From Knufia peltigerae (taxonomy: Eukaryota; Ascomycota; Eurotiomycetes; Chaetothyriales; Trichomeriaceae), in assembly GCA_030247855.1 (NCBI GenBank), contig JAPDRN010000013.1:124001-188000 (forward strand): a DNA stretch of 64,000 nt. Reading direction: 5' to 3'. Made by a program: the position numbers and the translations under genes. Each line of letters opens with the position of its first letter. Position 1 is the stretch's first letter. The notes beneath the pieces were generated by a model. It saw only the letters and a list, made by a program, of their open reading frames with translations. It had not been told where the DNA came from and ran no database searches. This document shows, piece after piece, positions 42,130 to 53,693 of the stretch.

Positions 42130-44956
42130 GGTTGATGGAAGGTTGCGCGTAGTAATGGTACTGTACTAAGATGCACGGTACTGGAGGTGGAATTGAGAGG
42201 CGGGATGTGAGAAGGCAGACGATCAGGGCCAAATGCTTGAGAAGAGTGATGTAAAGAAATGGTCGATGCGCAGAGTGCGGGAGAGGGTTTAAGAGGAATT
42301 TGTGACAGAGAAGATCAGGGCAGTTAAGATGCAGGTACTGAAGCCAAAGCAAGAGTGACAGGAAAGTGGGACCTCGTGTACGTGTGTGTGTGTGTGTGTG
42401 TCTAACAAACAAAGAGACGGAGAAGTGAGAGGAAGGTGAAGTCGAAAGTGAAAAGGCTGGCAAGTGAATGCATCGTCACTGCTGTCACTACCACCAACTA
42501 CGACTACAGGTACTACTAGCAATTGCTGCAAAGTACCTCGTACCAATAATGCCTGATTCATTTGACTTGCGTCAGTGTTTGCCCACTCAAGAGACCGTCT
42601 ATTCCCAGTTTCTCCTCCAGTTCCAGAGCCAGTTCCAGCCGGATATGCAATAGCTTTGTCGAGCCATTGTTGGACAGGCTCAAGATCGGGGAAATCATGA
42701 TGTCGGGCTGCGGCACAGCGACGCCAATCGTTCCCTCTTCCTCGACTTTTACCCCTGGTCACTTCTCCATTTTTCAGCCACATTTCTCGGTCGCCTAGGA
42801 ACCACCCTGGTCTTCGTGGCAAGCTGCAGCCCCAGCAGTGGAATCCTCGCCGGAACACTGGTCCTTTCATTCCCCAGCCCGATCTATTTAGCGTAGCTCG
42901 TCGCGAGCTGAAAGACCGCCACAGCTAGCTGCATGGGTTATAGGTGTCAACAGCAAGTCCGCCTCGAGGATCTGCCCTCCATCACGTACAGTACACGACG
43001 GAATCCTGCTTCGGGCACCCGGCAGACCATGGCTCCTCCCTCCGCTGCATCGTGCAAATCATTTTTGGGTTGTACGGTTAAAGTTGATCTCGAGTGACAG
43101 CACAACGGGATGCGCACACCACATGTCCATTGTGGCTGTTTTGCAAGGACCAGACCTTCAGACGGTAGCACCGTCTGCCAGTGCTGCCACCACATGACTT
43201 CAAGGAGTTGAACCTACAAAAGAATACAATAAACAAGTGATAAATGACGTTTGAATGTGGGAGAATGAGTGGGGTGTCTAGTCTTGGTGATTAGTGAAGC
43301 CGCCGCCTTGTACCGCTCCAAGTTGCCAGCATTCTGGCAGGCTAATCGCTTTCAGTTGGAGATCTACGTCTTAGGTGCGCTGTCCCATTCCAGGTCCGAC
43401 TTCTGAGGGGAGCTAACCGAACTCGAGCCGTCCAAAGGAACATACCGCTGGAAAAGTCCGCTCATCCTGCACGCTGACGACGCTGGACGGACTCGCAGGC
43501 TGGTGCTGGTGGCGGACAAGAAGATTGGGAGGACGGACAGCTGCAGCTTGCCTTCCTAGGTCGATGTCAAGCTGCCAAATCCTTCGGCCTAGGTTGTCCT
43601 CAGTCCACTCAAGTAGCCGATTAACTGCGGTGGCCCGTGTTGTTGCCCCTGGCACGATTTCTAGCCGGGGAAGGGCGCCACACCTGAACCGAACCAACAA
43701 GAACACTGCGTCAATAAATTAATACAGTGCTTGCAGACGAGGGCCGGCTATGTCAAGCTGGAGTCCAACCCATTATCGAATGGTGCAATCCACCAGCTGG
43801 CGCATCATCAGCTGAGATGTGTAAACTCAACTACATATAGCCTTTTTCCCTGGCCCGCACATTAGAATCATTGACAGTCGGATTTGAGGGCTCTGCTACC
43901 AGATACTCCTGCTGTCGTAATTCGCTGTTTCATGGAAAAGAGATGTGTGACGGGCCATACTCCTGTGTGCCGTCTCGATAATTAAACAGTTTGATTAAGA
44001 GCAAGCTCTCCAGCCTTGTCGTTACTGCGATCTGAGATTCACAGGGCCACCATTATCTGCTACCCGCCGCACAGTCACCTTTTGAGTCCGTGCTTAGATT
44101 CACGACACAGCACGAGGTTTTTCATTTGATTTGGTCTTCCACAAGTACTGCACGCGAGAACGGAGCCTCTAAGCTTCTCGCGGCTCCTGACATAATTTAT
44201 TGGAATACGGTGTCCCAGACTTGGGACTGTGATGTGTTGGACATTCCCAACGGTGGCATTCCGTGATACGAGTAGAAATTAATTGCGCACAACTCATACG
44301 GAAGAGCACTACTTACCTTCCTACGTGAACTTGTCTGGTTGCTTTAATCCATTGTCAGATCAGTGCGGATTTCTCCTTTTGCTACATAGTGATACCAGGC
44401 TGTCGCATGCTGTCCAAAACCGTTTACAGTTGATCTCTTAACAATCACAGTCAATAAAACATCTACTTCAAGCTTTATTCGGAAAATGCTGCGGGCGTGT
44501 CTGTGAGATGCAATTAGTGATTGCTATCGTGCTCTCAATCCCCCAAGACCAAAGCATCAGACTCGGGTTTTGTAGCCGAGGCCGCAACCTTGCGTCCATA
44601 CAACAATTGGTCTGTGTGTCATCATAGTCGTCTCATTGTTATTCAGAGTGATTATGAGGTCTTGACTCACACCACACTTGACGTTCAAGTGGGTAGGCAA
44701 GTTACCTGGTAGGTATGGATACGAGTACGGTATTCCATCTAGGCGGAGAGGGAAGATGATTGTCAAGCTGAGGGGTCACGAGCCACATTATTCAGCCACA
44801 AATCTGGGTGTGGCTGATTGGCTCAGTTTATCCTCGCATTTTCTCAGAATTGATGCCTTTGATCAAGACCAAATGATGCTACCAGGCCATAATGCCATCT
44901 TCTGATCCCAAAGACTATGCATTGCACACTAGGCTGTACGGTCTGATCGTGCAGTT
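42130..44956. other. 2.8-kb region without a recognisable gene
   Basis: Divergent interval between the CFEM (-) and TTI1 (+) starts. It contains a (GT)10 microsatellite at 42382-42401 and a perfect hairpin at 43159-43177 (8-bp stem, 3-nt loop). Short frames were examined on both strands and none shows a family signature. It probably includes a long CFEM promoter. Confidence 0.45.
42382..42401. repeat. (GT)10 microsatellite
   Basis: A dinucleotide run about 255 bp upstream of the CFEM start. Confidence 0.95.
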
Positions 44957-47900
44957 ATGGGTGAGACAAGGCAGCAGGCTTTTCTACGCGTAATCCCACC
45001 CATATCTTCTCTTAATGAACTTACACTAACAGGTCGGTCTAGCTGCGTGCACCCTGCGTAGAGCTCAGTTCGACTGCGTTGAAATTTAAAGCGAATCAGG
45101 TGTCTGCCAAAGCTGTACTCCTCGCCCTCGAACCTGTTCATCATGCTTTGCAATCCTTGGGCGACGAGAATTTGCTGGACGTGAAATTGGCTGAATATGC
45201 CTTTTTTCCACTGACGCACATTTTCAACCAGTCCAAACAGTTCTCTTCCTCAGTCCTTGAACTCACCGTCAAATGTGTGCACATTCTGGTGTCTCAAGGA
45301 TGGCGGGACAAGATTGCCCCAGAAATGGGCAAGCAACTACTGATTCTGATGGGATTGTTAGTCTCCCCCTCGCCTGGTCAGCGCAGCGAGCCTACTACGG
45401 ATGAGCTCAAGGTTGCCTCTTTTGATTGTATATCGGACCTCGTCCTGCAACTGAGCAGGTCAGGAGCAAATGTCCTCGAAGGACCAGGTGAGAGACGCAT
45501 TGTGGACCAACTCGTTTATCAACTGCTCGAGTCAATGGCAGATGCCCCATCGGATACTGTGCAAACGAGCGCAGCACAGGCCCTATTCCAAATTGTCACC
45601 TCCATCACAGACCGACCCTTGCTTGCGAGCCTGCTACCTCGTACGGTTTCCACACTGGTTAAAGTGTTGAGACCGAGCACCGAAGCTCGTCGGACGAAAA
45701 AGGTTCTCGTGGCTTATCTGAACCTCCTCACAGTTCTTCTGAAAAATGTCCTCAATGATAGTGCTGTCTCCAGCACTACCGTTGGTAAGGCTGCTGGATC
45801 AAATGACGATGCGGTCATTCTCGATAAAGCATGGCTTGAGGCCACTGCACCGCAGATTGACATAGCCTTGGTGCAGGTGGTCAAACTCCGAACACATGAC
45901 AGTCCTGATATCTCAAAAGCTCTACTCGATCTTTGCCTCATGATTATCGAAGACTGTCCCCAGACTCTGGCACTGTCACTGCCGCTGATGGTGGAGACAT
46001 TAGTTGTCATTTGCCGAGCTTCAGAGTCCTCAGAGGCGAATGCGGCGCTCAGACATTTGATGATATCCAGGCAAGATATCCAGGACATCTTAAAAGCAAA
46101 GTTCTACGATTGGAGCCAAGCACTCCCACGCATAATGCAAGGCAATGATGATAGGCCCAAGCAGCATATGCTTGATCAAGTTGCGACTGCTTTTCTGGTC
46201 TTGACTGACGTTTCCGAATCGACGGAGGAATTGAGTATGGCCATCGGATCTATATTGATTGACGGAGTATCTGCGGCTATTGCTTCTACATCAGCCAAAT
46301 CTAAGTTGGTTAACGAGGCTCCACATGCTTCCGGTGTTGGCCTGATCCAGGATACTATGCAGATCGAGAGCAATTTTGCTCCTCTCGTGCTGAATCATCA
46401 GAGCCAGCGAGGTTCTACAAAAGCAATCAACAAGCTGGTCGATGCACTTAAAGACCATCAGTCTGCCAAAGCTATAACGCGCAACTTGATAGACCATATT
46501 CCGGATCATGACAATAACCGCAGTCTATCGGCCACGTGGCTAGCGTTGAGCTTTGTCCAAGGACCTGCTTCACAGCTCTTCGATATGGATGACTTCGTCA
46601 TGGGTGAATCATCCCCTTCAGATTTATCCCTTTCCCGGCCATTCCTAATCTCCGACCTCTATGCAATGACCTTACCTTGGCTTCTGGAATCTTCAGAGTC
46701 ATACAATGACGACAGCCCCGATTGGCGGCTCATCGCATTTTCTCTCGAAGCTCTCGTCTTGCAAGCAAATCAACTCGGCAAGTCGTATAGACCAGAACTG
46801 GTGGAAACATTGTTTCCTGTGTTAACTCTTCTGGGATCTCAAATTCCTATGCTTCAGCAACACGCAATGACTACCTTGAATCTTCTAGCCACAGCTTGTG
46901 GTTATGCGTCAGTATCGCAGCTGTTGATCGAAAACGTTGACTATCTCATTAACGCCCTCGCCCTCCGATTGAACTTATTCGACGTGTCGCGCGAAGGCCT
47001 TCAAGTTCTTTCCATGATGATCAGACTATGCGGCGCCAAGGTGCTGCCTTACCTCGACGACCTGATTGGCAGCATCTTTGGTGCATTAGACAACTTTCAT
47101 GGGTATCCTGCTCTCGTTGAACAGTTGTTCGAGATCTTAAAGCTGGTGGTGGAGGAAAGCACGAAGCATCCCGAATTTCTTGCCATCGACTCTGGAGCTC
47201 CGTCCAAGGATCAACCAATCACCCAATACAAGACCTCTACCATTGAGGACATCATACGTGACTTACGAGCAAGAAAAGAACGAAAGAGCAAAACTGATGC
47301 TGAGCACGAGCAAGCCACATCTACACCACGTCAGCCGTGGTCGAATACACAGACAGATGTAGGTGTAGAGGACGATGGTCTACAGAATAATGGTGAGGGC
47401 GCCGAAGACGACCCTACTGGACCAGTTGATAAGAACAACGAACCTGCATTGTCAAAGTCCCATCAACTTCTTCTTAATATCGCCCAATCGACAGTACCGC
47501 ATCTCTCATCTCCCTCTGATAGGGTACGACTAACTCTTCTGTCATTATTGCAAGACTTGTGTCTTCTACTTGAAAAGGACGAGAATTCGTTTCTACCACT
47601 CATCAATGCTATCTGGCCTGCAGTCATACCTCGACTAGTATCTAGCAAGGACAATTCTATGCATGACATGCCATACACGGTCCAAGCGGCAGCCGATACA
47701 GTTGCCATGATTTGTCGGGCTGCAGGGGATTTCATGGCAAGCAGGATTGAAGAGGTATTCTCGGATATCGAGGCACTCTTTCGTCAAACTTACCACTCTG
47801 TATCAGCTTCCCAGAAAGGGCGACTTGCACACCCAAAAGGAAAGGGGCTATTGATCGACTCGATTACATCCTCTGAACAAGGCCTGGTACTGGAAGTCGG

Positions 47901-48186
47901 TGGCGAGCCTAGGGCCGGGGCAATCTCCAGATCTTCTGTCGAGACCACTTCAAGATCTTCCGATGCGCAAACCCTGAGTGCCTTGACTCGGCTATTTGTC
48001 TCCATCTTAACCAACGTTCGACTTTCCGAGGACAGTGCTGACAGAGTTTATAATCTACTTGCACCGTTGCTGGCTACGAGTGATGGAGAGCAGGTTAGGA
48101 AGGCGTTGTTCAGTTACAATGAAGATGCCGTGTGGCTCATTGAGCGGCACACAAAAGACTCATTTCATGAGGATAGCCATGTTTAG
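44957..48186 (+). CDS. tti1: TTI1, Tel2-interacting HEAT-repeat protein (TTT complex)
   Basis: Predicted exons are 44957-44989 (33 nt) and 45043-48186, giving about 1058 aa. The 53-bp intron has donor GTAATC and acceptor GTCTAG. The join reads AFLRLRAPCVELSSTAL, matching the start of fungal TTI1 proteins. Without it the frame has no good ATG before residue 36 of exon 2. The protein is almost entirely alpha-helical HEAT-type repeats (for example DELKVASFDCISDLVLQLS and HQLLLNIAQSTVPHLSS), with one charged disordered insert around residues 735-800. TTI1 with Tel2 and Tti2 is an Hsp90 cochaperone complex that stabilises PI3K-like kinases (TOR, Tel1/ATM, Mec1/ATR). Identification rests on the N-terminal motif and overall architecture. 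Confidence 0.86.
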
Positions 48187-48777
48187 ATTGGCATACTGCG
48201 ACAACTTCGACGGCAATTATCCGGCACGTGGAATGTTGCACAGATGCGCGGCCAGCATCAGAGGCCCTTGAACAGGTATACAAAGGTGCCTAGGCTGAAA
48301 ATCAAGGATACTCATGGATTTGGCGGGCCAAGCCAAGTACAGGCAGCCGCCATTTGCAACGCCGAGTAGATGAAAAGTGAGAGATTTCTCAAGTATGGGG
48401 ATGGGCCGGTATTTCGGTGGTTGACGGTGGAGACGACGAGGAACTATCAAATTTCCCCATTCGGGTCTCTTTTCGGGCCTCCGGAGATAATGATTCCCAC
48501 TGACGGTCATTCACGGATTTGGCATTGTCCTCAAACAGTTATTCAGCCACCTGACGCTTTGTGCACCTACACATCAAGTCAAGGCTTGGAAATCATTTCA
48601 CTGTGATCGCAGGTGCCTATGTGGTGGGATATAAAATAATGGGCGCCGCCATGTACACTCGACTGGTCCGATCAATCGTTCTATTCTTGAAGACTCCAGT
48701 CAAACGGCGATTCTACCTGCCTGCTGCACACCACAATCCTCAGCCCAGGAAGATTATTTTAAGTATCTTTCATCGAC
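48187..48777. other. Intergenic region upstream of the SDR gene
   Basis: 591 bp between TTI1 and the SDR gene on the same strand. A TATA-like box lies at 48630-48637. No gene was recognised. Confidence 0.45.
48630..48637 (+). promoter_or_regulatory. TATA-like box upstream of the SDR gene
   Basis: TATAAAAT in a GGGATATAAAATAATGG context, about 148 bp before the SDR ATG. The spacing is plausible for a fungal TATA element with a short leader. Inferred by motif only. Confidence 0.4.
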
Positions 48778-49782
48778 ATGGTCGGCTATATACAATTTCT
48801 CCGAGGCCAATTCCAGACGCCGCCTCTACCTAAGGTCGATCTAACGGGCCGCGCCATTGCGATCACTGGTGCGAATTCCGGGCTTGGACTGGAAGCCGCC
48901 AAACAATTGGTTCAGCTCAACTGTAGCACTATCGTACTGGTATGCCGCTCGCTGTCCAAAGGGGAACAGGCCAGGAAAATCATTGAAGCAACACCGAGCG
49001 GCAACGGTCAGAAGCCAAAATTCGTTCTTCTCGAGCTTGATCTCGGCTCTTTTTCCAGTGTTGTTGCCTGCGCTGAGAAATTCAAAGAACTTCGACGCTT
49101 GGATGCCGCTATTCTCAATGCTGGGGTAGAACTTCACAAGTTTTCACTGTCCGAGGGTTATGAGAGTACGATCACCGTGAATGTGATTTCGACCTTTCTC
49201 CTCGCGACCTTACTGATCCCGACATTACGACAATCAGCCACGAAATACAACATCACGCCCGTCATAGCCGTGACTGGATCAGCCGTACATTTTTGGGCCA
49301 AGACACAGGATCTTACCACTCCTCCAGACGGACAAATCCTCACAACGCTTTCCGACCCCAAGAAAACGGCCATGGGTAACGACCGATATTTCCTGAGTAA
49401 ACTTCCTGTGATGCTCCTGGTGAAACGTTTTGCGAAAGTGCTCACGGCATCGGCGGAATCTGACCCTATCGGCAAGCCATTGGTCGTCATCAACAACGTC
49501 GCTCCAGGATTTTGCAATACCAATCTCTTTCAGGACGCCGGAGCAGCAGCAAAGGTCGTGGCTAAATTTACAGCTCGATCTGGTGAACACGGGGCACGGA
49601 CTCTGGTCCATGGCGGGACGGCCGGGAAGGAAACCCACGGCCAGTATCTGAGCGAATGTGAAGTCAAGCCATACAGTCCGTTTGTCAAGAGCCAGGAAGG
49701 TGATCAGACAGCAGAGAGGCTGTGGGATGAATTGAGCGTCATCTACGAGAAACTCCAGCCTGGGTGTACGAAAGAATTGTAA
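48778..49782 (+). CDS. Short-chain dehydrogenase/reductase
   Basis: An intronless 334-aa protein. It has a classical Rossmann cofactor motif TGANSGLG (30-37), the structural NAG (in AAILNAGVEL), catalytic Ser168 in VTGSAVHFW and catalytic Tyr204/Lys208 in RYFLSK. The N-terminus MVGYIQFLRGQFQTPPLP is short and mildly hydrophobic, as in retinol-dehydrogenase-like fungal SDRs. The second beta strand ends VLVCRSLSKGEQ, where Arg suggests a preference for NADP. The substrate is unknown. It is followed 590 bp downstream, on the same strand, by a Zn2Cys6 regulator; a regulatory link is possible but unproven. Confidence 0.93.
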   Translation: MVGYIQFLRGQFQTPPLPKVDLTGRAIAITGANSGLGLEAAKQLVQLNCSTIVLVCRSLSKGEQARKIIEATPSGNGQKPKFVLLELDLGSFSSVVACAEKFKELRRLDAAILNAGVELHKFSLSEGYESTITVNVISTFLLATLLIPTLRQSATKYNITPVIAVTGSAVHFWAKTQDLTTPPDGQILTTLSDPKKTAMGNDRYFLSKLPVMLLVKRFAKVLTASAESDPIGKPLVVINNVAPGFCNTNLFQDAGAAAKVVAKFTARSGEHGARTLVHGGTAGKETHGQYLSECEVKPYSPFVKSQEGDQTAERLWDELSVIYEKLQPGCTKEL

Positions 49783-50372
49783 CTTGGATGGACTGGGACA
49801 TGTAAACATACGGGTAATGATCGTGGCCAATGGATAATAATCGATTTCTATTAGTGCTCAAGTTGTTCCTCTTTTTCGTTCCCCTACAATCGGTCGGATT
49901 CGACAGCAGAAGATGTTATGATAAGCATCAAGTACGTATCATCATGTTGATTCCGTACCCAAATATACTACATCCACCAAGTGTTGTTGATGTCGTTATC
50001 ATGTGGAGAGTTGCGCTGTGCATGTGATGATGACTAAGTATATTTCTTGATCGCCTGAGGGTTTCGGGCAACGTTGAATCTCTGTATTTTCACGTCACCA
50101 AGCTTATTCTGTTCCTTCAATTCTTCGTCCATCGACAACCTGGATGTCGATTGTGAGATGTTAGTATCATGTATCGCATGTTACGAGTACAAGACAAATA
50201 TCCATCCCAGTAATACCATCTACGCATGAAGCCTCCAATATTGGCGACAGAGACAAGAAGCCACGGGCGGCACAGGATGCCTGCTTAACACTGAACACAA
50301 CCTCAATATCAATCATCTCGATTATATGAACCTGTTTGATTCTCGACACCATCAGATTAACTCGACCTTAAA
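49783..50372. other. Intergenic region before the Zn2Cys6 gene
   Basis: 590 bp, moderately AT-rich. No gene, repeat or clear regulatory element was seen. Confidence 0.4.
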
Positions 50373-53147
50373 ATGACAACAGACTTCGCAGCCCTCACGG
50401 GCAAATTTCGCGCCAACCTCGAATCTTCGGCCAATGGAGGCAACAAAATCAATAAGCGAAACAGGCAGCCGTTATCGTGTGCGCCATGCCGATCCAAAAA
50501 GCTCAAATGTGATCGTGGCCATCCCTGTGAAACATGTATCAAAAAGGGCGACATTGAAAGCTGCACATACGGTAAAGCAACCGTCGCGCCATCAAAATCC
50601 GACTTCAGCAGCACCAACAGCACCACCAATGGCGTCAACAACAGTCGTGGAAGAGCCCAAGAAAGGCTTCGTCATCTCGAACAGCTCGTCATGCAAATGG
50701 TCGACAATAACGGCGCCGCATCTCTACTGCCATCCAACCCAAACACCATTCGCTCCGACACGACCATGAACACGGACTCGAATGCCAGCATCGCCAATGA
50801 AGGCCAATTCCACCTCGAAAACGCCACCGAGTCCCGCTACGTCGGCTCGACTCACTGGTCCGCCATCCTGCAAAACATCCAAGAACTCAAATCAGCCTTA
50901 CACGTCAGCCCTGGCTCTGAAGAGACTCACGTGTCTGTAGCCAGCAGTGGCAGTGGTGGTGACGGGCCCAGTCAACCCGACGATGTTGTAGACGACACCA
51001 CACTCGATAGCGACCCGCCTGAACATGAGGAGGAAACCCTCTTCGCCGCCCCATCCGGACTGACAATTTCCCACATCCTCTCAACCTCTCTGCCATCACG
51101 CGAACAAGTGGACCGGCGTCTCTCGACCTACTTCAACAGTACGTACATGGTGATACCGTTCATCCACACGTGGGAGTTTCAACACCGGTACGAAGCCTTC
51201 TGGGCCAACCCCTTGGACACGTCGCCGTTCTGGCTGAGCATCTTGTTCAGCATATGTTGCATGTCCGCCACGCTATCAGAGGCCGTGGGCACCGAACCAC
51301 CCACGCCGGACGACGGGCCCTCGCCGCGGTCGACGTTCCTCAGCGCGAGCCGTCAGTGTCTGCGGTTGGGCGGCCTGACTCGATTGAAGCGTTTCGGCAT
51401 AGAAGCCTTCGCCCTGTACACGCAGTGTCTGTACATCCAGACGCTCGACCCGTCCGGCGAGACGGCACTGATCTGGGCCATGCTCGTCCGCCAGGCGTAC
51501 AGGGGCGGCTACCACCGAGACAGCAGCCACTTTGCGTCCAGCTTCACCGTGTTCGAGGCCGAAATGCGGCGTCGCGTCTGGGCCATGCTGCGGCAATTCG
51601 ACCTGATGATTTCGTTCCAGTTGGGTCTACCCAACCAGATCCCCCCTGGCAGCTGGGACACGCAGGATCCCCGAAATCTGTTGGATGCCGATTTCGACGA
51701 GTCTTCGACCGAGCTGCCGCCCGGCCGTCCCGAGACCGAAGCGACACAGATCCTCTACTTCATCGTCAAGTCCCGACTGATGACGAGTTTTGGCAAGGTG
51801 ACGGCTCACTCTCTGTCCTTCCGCGACGTGAGCCAGGCCGACGTCATGGCGTTGGACCGCGAGGTGCGAGCCGTCCACGCCACGGTCCCCGACATCTTGC
51901 GGATCCGGCCCATGAGACAATCTTTCGCCGACCCGGCCTATCTGGTCATGGTCCGGTTGAACTGCGAGTTCTTGTTTCAAAAGTCCCTTTGCGTCCTACA
52001 CAGAAAGTACATGACCATGACCGACCCCGTCACGGGCGAGTACAGTTTCCCGGAGAGCATCACCGCTTGCGTCGACGCGGCCTCGGCCATCACCCGACAC
52101 ATGCTCGACCTCCACAAGGAGTTCAAGCCGGGGGGTCAGTTGTACGACGGTAGGTGGATGTTGAGCAGTTTCACAATGAACGACTTCTACCTCGCCAGCA
52201 TCGTCCTGTGTCTGGCGGTCAGTACCTGGAAGAACCGTCACCCGGGGCGCAATGTAGAGGTCGACGCCGACCAGCGCACCAAGGACGTTTACGCCTTGTT
52301 GGGGTCCGCCTTCACCATCACGGTCGACTTGAGCCCGACGAGTCGAGAAGCGAGACGAGTCTCGGACGTTCTCAGGGTCGTGCTCGACGGGGTTGGTACG
52401 GCGACAACTCGAAAGATGACGAGCACGTTGCAACATCGATCCAGAAATCGATCAATTACAAGAGTTGCCGGTTCAGATGACGACGCCGCCGCCGCCGCCG
52501 CCGGTTCGACATCGCAGAGGGTATCTGCCGATTGTCTGTTTCCTTCCACGGAATTGACAAGGAAACAATTTGGAGAGTGGCCTCAGCTTCATCAACAGCA
52601 ACGACGGCAACAAGATGACAAGAATGGACAAGGTCAACAAAATGTGTTTGTCGACGTTCACGAATTCAATCTCACTCCGTTGTCATTAAGTGAGAATGTG
52701 TCACAACAACAGCAGCACCAGCACCAGCACCAGCACCGGCAGCAGACGCAACAACAAGAAACAAAACCTACAGATGATTGGACTTTGAGTCCCAATCGAT
52801 TCAGTTCTGCATTGCCATTTCAGCTTGCTTTCCAGGCGACCCCCGGAGGAGGGATGTCACAAGGAAACGGTACGGGCGGCGTTAATACGGTGTCATCCTC
52901 GTCAGAATACACTTCCATCGGTACCACCTCGAGTACGAGTCATACTACGAACGGACCCGATACGTTCATGACGACGACAGATACAAATACAAACACAAGT
53001 ACAAACCTGAACATGAATCCCATGAACATGGACATCGATTGGGCTTTCTTGGACCAGTGGATGGCGGCCCCCAACGATACGACGACCATGCCCATCTCTG
53101 GAGGGGATCAGGATTGGATGAATTCCGAGTTTAGATTTCCGAGTTGA
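50373..53147 (+). CDS. Zn2Cys6 transcription factor with fungal-specific TF domain
   Basis: An intronless 924-aa frame with ATG at 50373. The binuclear zinc cluster has cysteines at 36, 39, 46, 52, 55 and 64 (C-x2-C-x6-C-x5-C-x2-C-x8-C), with LSCAPCRSKKLKCDRGHPC. A short coiled-coil segment follows (RLRHLEQLVMQMVD). The fungal_trans middle homology region spans about 240-560 (IPFIHTWEFQHRYEAFW, QCLRLGGLTRLKRFGIEAF, RRRVWAMLRQFDLM). The C-terminal third is disordered, with an Ala run coded by a GCC repeat near 52485-52503, Gln/His repeats near 52709-52760 and Thr/Asn-rich stretches; an acidic end (DIDWAFLDQWM) could be an activation segment. The target pathway is unknown. The neighbouring SDR is a candidate target only by position. 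Confidence 0.94.
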   Translation: MTTDFAALTGKFRANLESSANGGNKINKRNRQPLSCAPCRSKKLKCDRGHPCETCIKKGDIESCTYGKATVAPSKSDFSSTNSTTNGVNNSRGRAQERLRHLEQLVMQMVDNNGAASLLPSNPNTIRSDTTMNTDSNASIANEGQFHLENATESRYVGSTHWSAILQNIQELKSALHVSPGSEETHVSVASSGSGGDGPSQPDDVVDDTTLDSDPPEHEEETLFAAPSGLTISHILSTSLPSREQVDRRLSTYFNSTYMVIPFIHTWEFQHRYEAFWANPLDTSPFWLSILFSICCMSATLSEAVGTEPPTPDDGPSPRSTFLSASRQCLRLGGLTRLKRFGIEAFALYTQCLYIQTLDPSGETALIWAMLVRQAYRGGYHRDSSHFASSFTVFEAEMRRRVWAMLRQFDLMISFQLGLPNQIPPGSWDTQDPRNLLDADFDESSTELPPGRPETEATQILYFIVKSRLMTSFGKVTAHSLSFRDVSQADVMALDREVRAVHATVPDILRIRPMRQSFADPAYLVMVRLNCEFLFQKSLCVLHRKYMTMTDPVTGEYSFPESITACVDAASAITRHMLDLHKEFKPGGQLYDGRWMLSSFTMNDFYLASIVLCLAVSTWKNRHPGRNVEVDADQRTKDVYALLGSAFTITVDLSPTSREARRVSDVLRVVLDGVGTATTRKMTSTLQHRSRNRSITRVAGSDDDAAAAAAGSTSQRVSADCLFPSTELTRKQFGEWPQLHQQQRRQQDDKNGQGQQNVFVDVHEFNLTPLSLSENVSQQQQHQHQHQHRQQTQQQETKPTDDWTLSPNRFSSALPFQLAFQATPGGGMSQGNGTGGVNTVSSSSEYTSIGTTSSTSHTTNGPDTFMTTTDTNTNTSTNLNMNPMNMDIDWAFLDQWMAAPNDTTTMPISGGDQDWMNSEFRFPS

Positions 53148-53693
53148 GGACACCACCTGGCTAGGTAAATAAAGATTACGACCATTCAACGATTCAATCA
53201 ATTTCAAATCATGGCCAACACGGAAATATAATATTATTCTCAACATTGGCATTCATGAAGAGAACCAAGGACGGCGAAACTATCAAGGGGTATCATGCTG
53301 GCTTTTTGCTTCGTCTTCTTCTTCTTCTTCTTCTTCTTCTTCTTCTTCTTCTTCTTCTTCTCTGTTCGCCTACTTCCATTTCCCTTCCTTGTATTGTAGA
53401 ATTCTGAGCCAAAAAAACACTCCACTCCAGTGCCATTGCCATTGCCATTGCCGTTTTCACTGCAAAATCCATCCCCCTGAATGCCACGATACTCCGTTCC
53501 AATAATCCTATACCGCCGACGCTTTGCCCATAAAACAAATCATAACTTCCACCTTTCTTTCACGCCCGGAATGCCGTCGTCTGGTTACCTTGGCCATGCT
53601 GCACTAGTGAATACCTAAATCGCCCAAAATCTGATTTGCCAAAGACAATGCTCGCGCTCTCGATCCCTTCCATTTTCCGTCATCGATACTCAT
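53148..53693. other. Convergent intergenic region
   Basis: 546 bp between the ends of the Zn2Cys6 gene (+) and the capping enzyme (-). It contains the (TTC)16 microsatellite and short ATTGCC repeats near 53433-53452. No gene was recognised. Confidence 0.5.
53314..53362. repeat. (TTC)16 microsatellite
   Basis: An almost perfect TTC run in the convergent intergenic region. It produces artefactual Arg or Lys runs in minus-strand frames. Confidence 0.97.

Noticed and set aside
43185..43205. Possible tRNA T-arm (GGTTCAACTCC on the minus strand)
   Set aside because: It resembles a B-box, but the flanks do not form a T-stem and no acceptor or anticodon stem could be built.
51170..52153. 327-aa frame within the Zn2Cys6 gene
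   Set aside because: It overlaps the true frame, which contains the conserved fungal_trans motifs; the alternative is Arg/His/Pro-rich with no motif.
53240..53425. Lys-rich small frame on the minus strand
   Set aside because: Produced by the (TTC)16 microsatellite.
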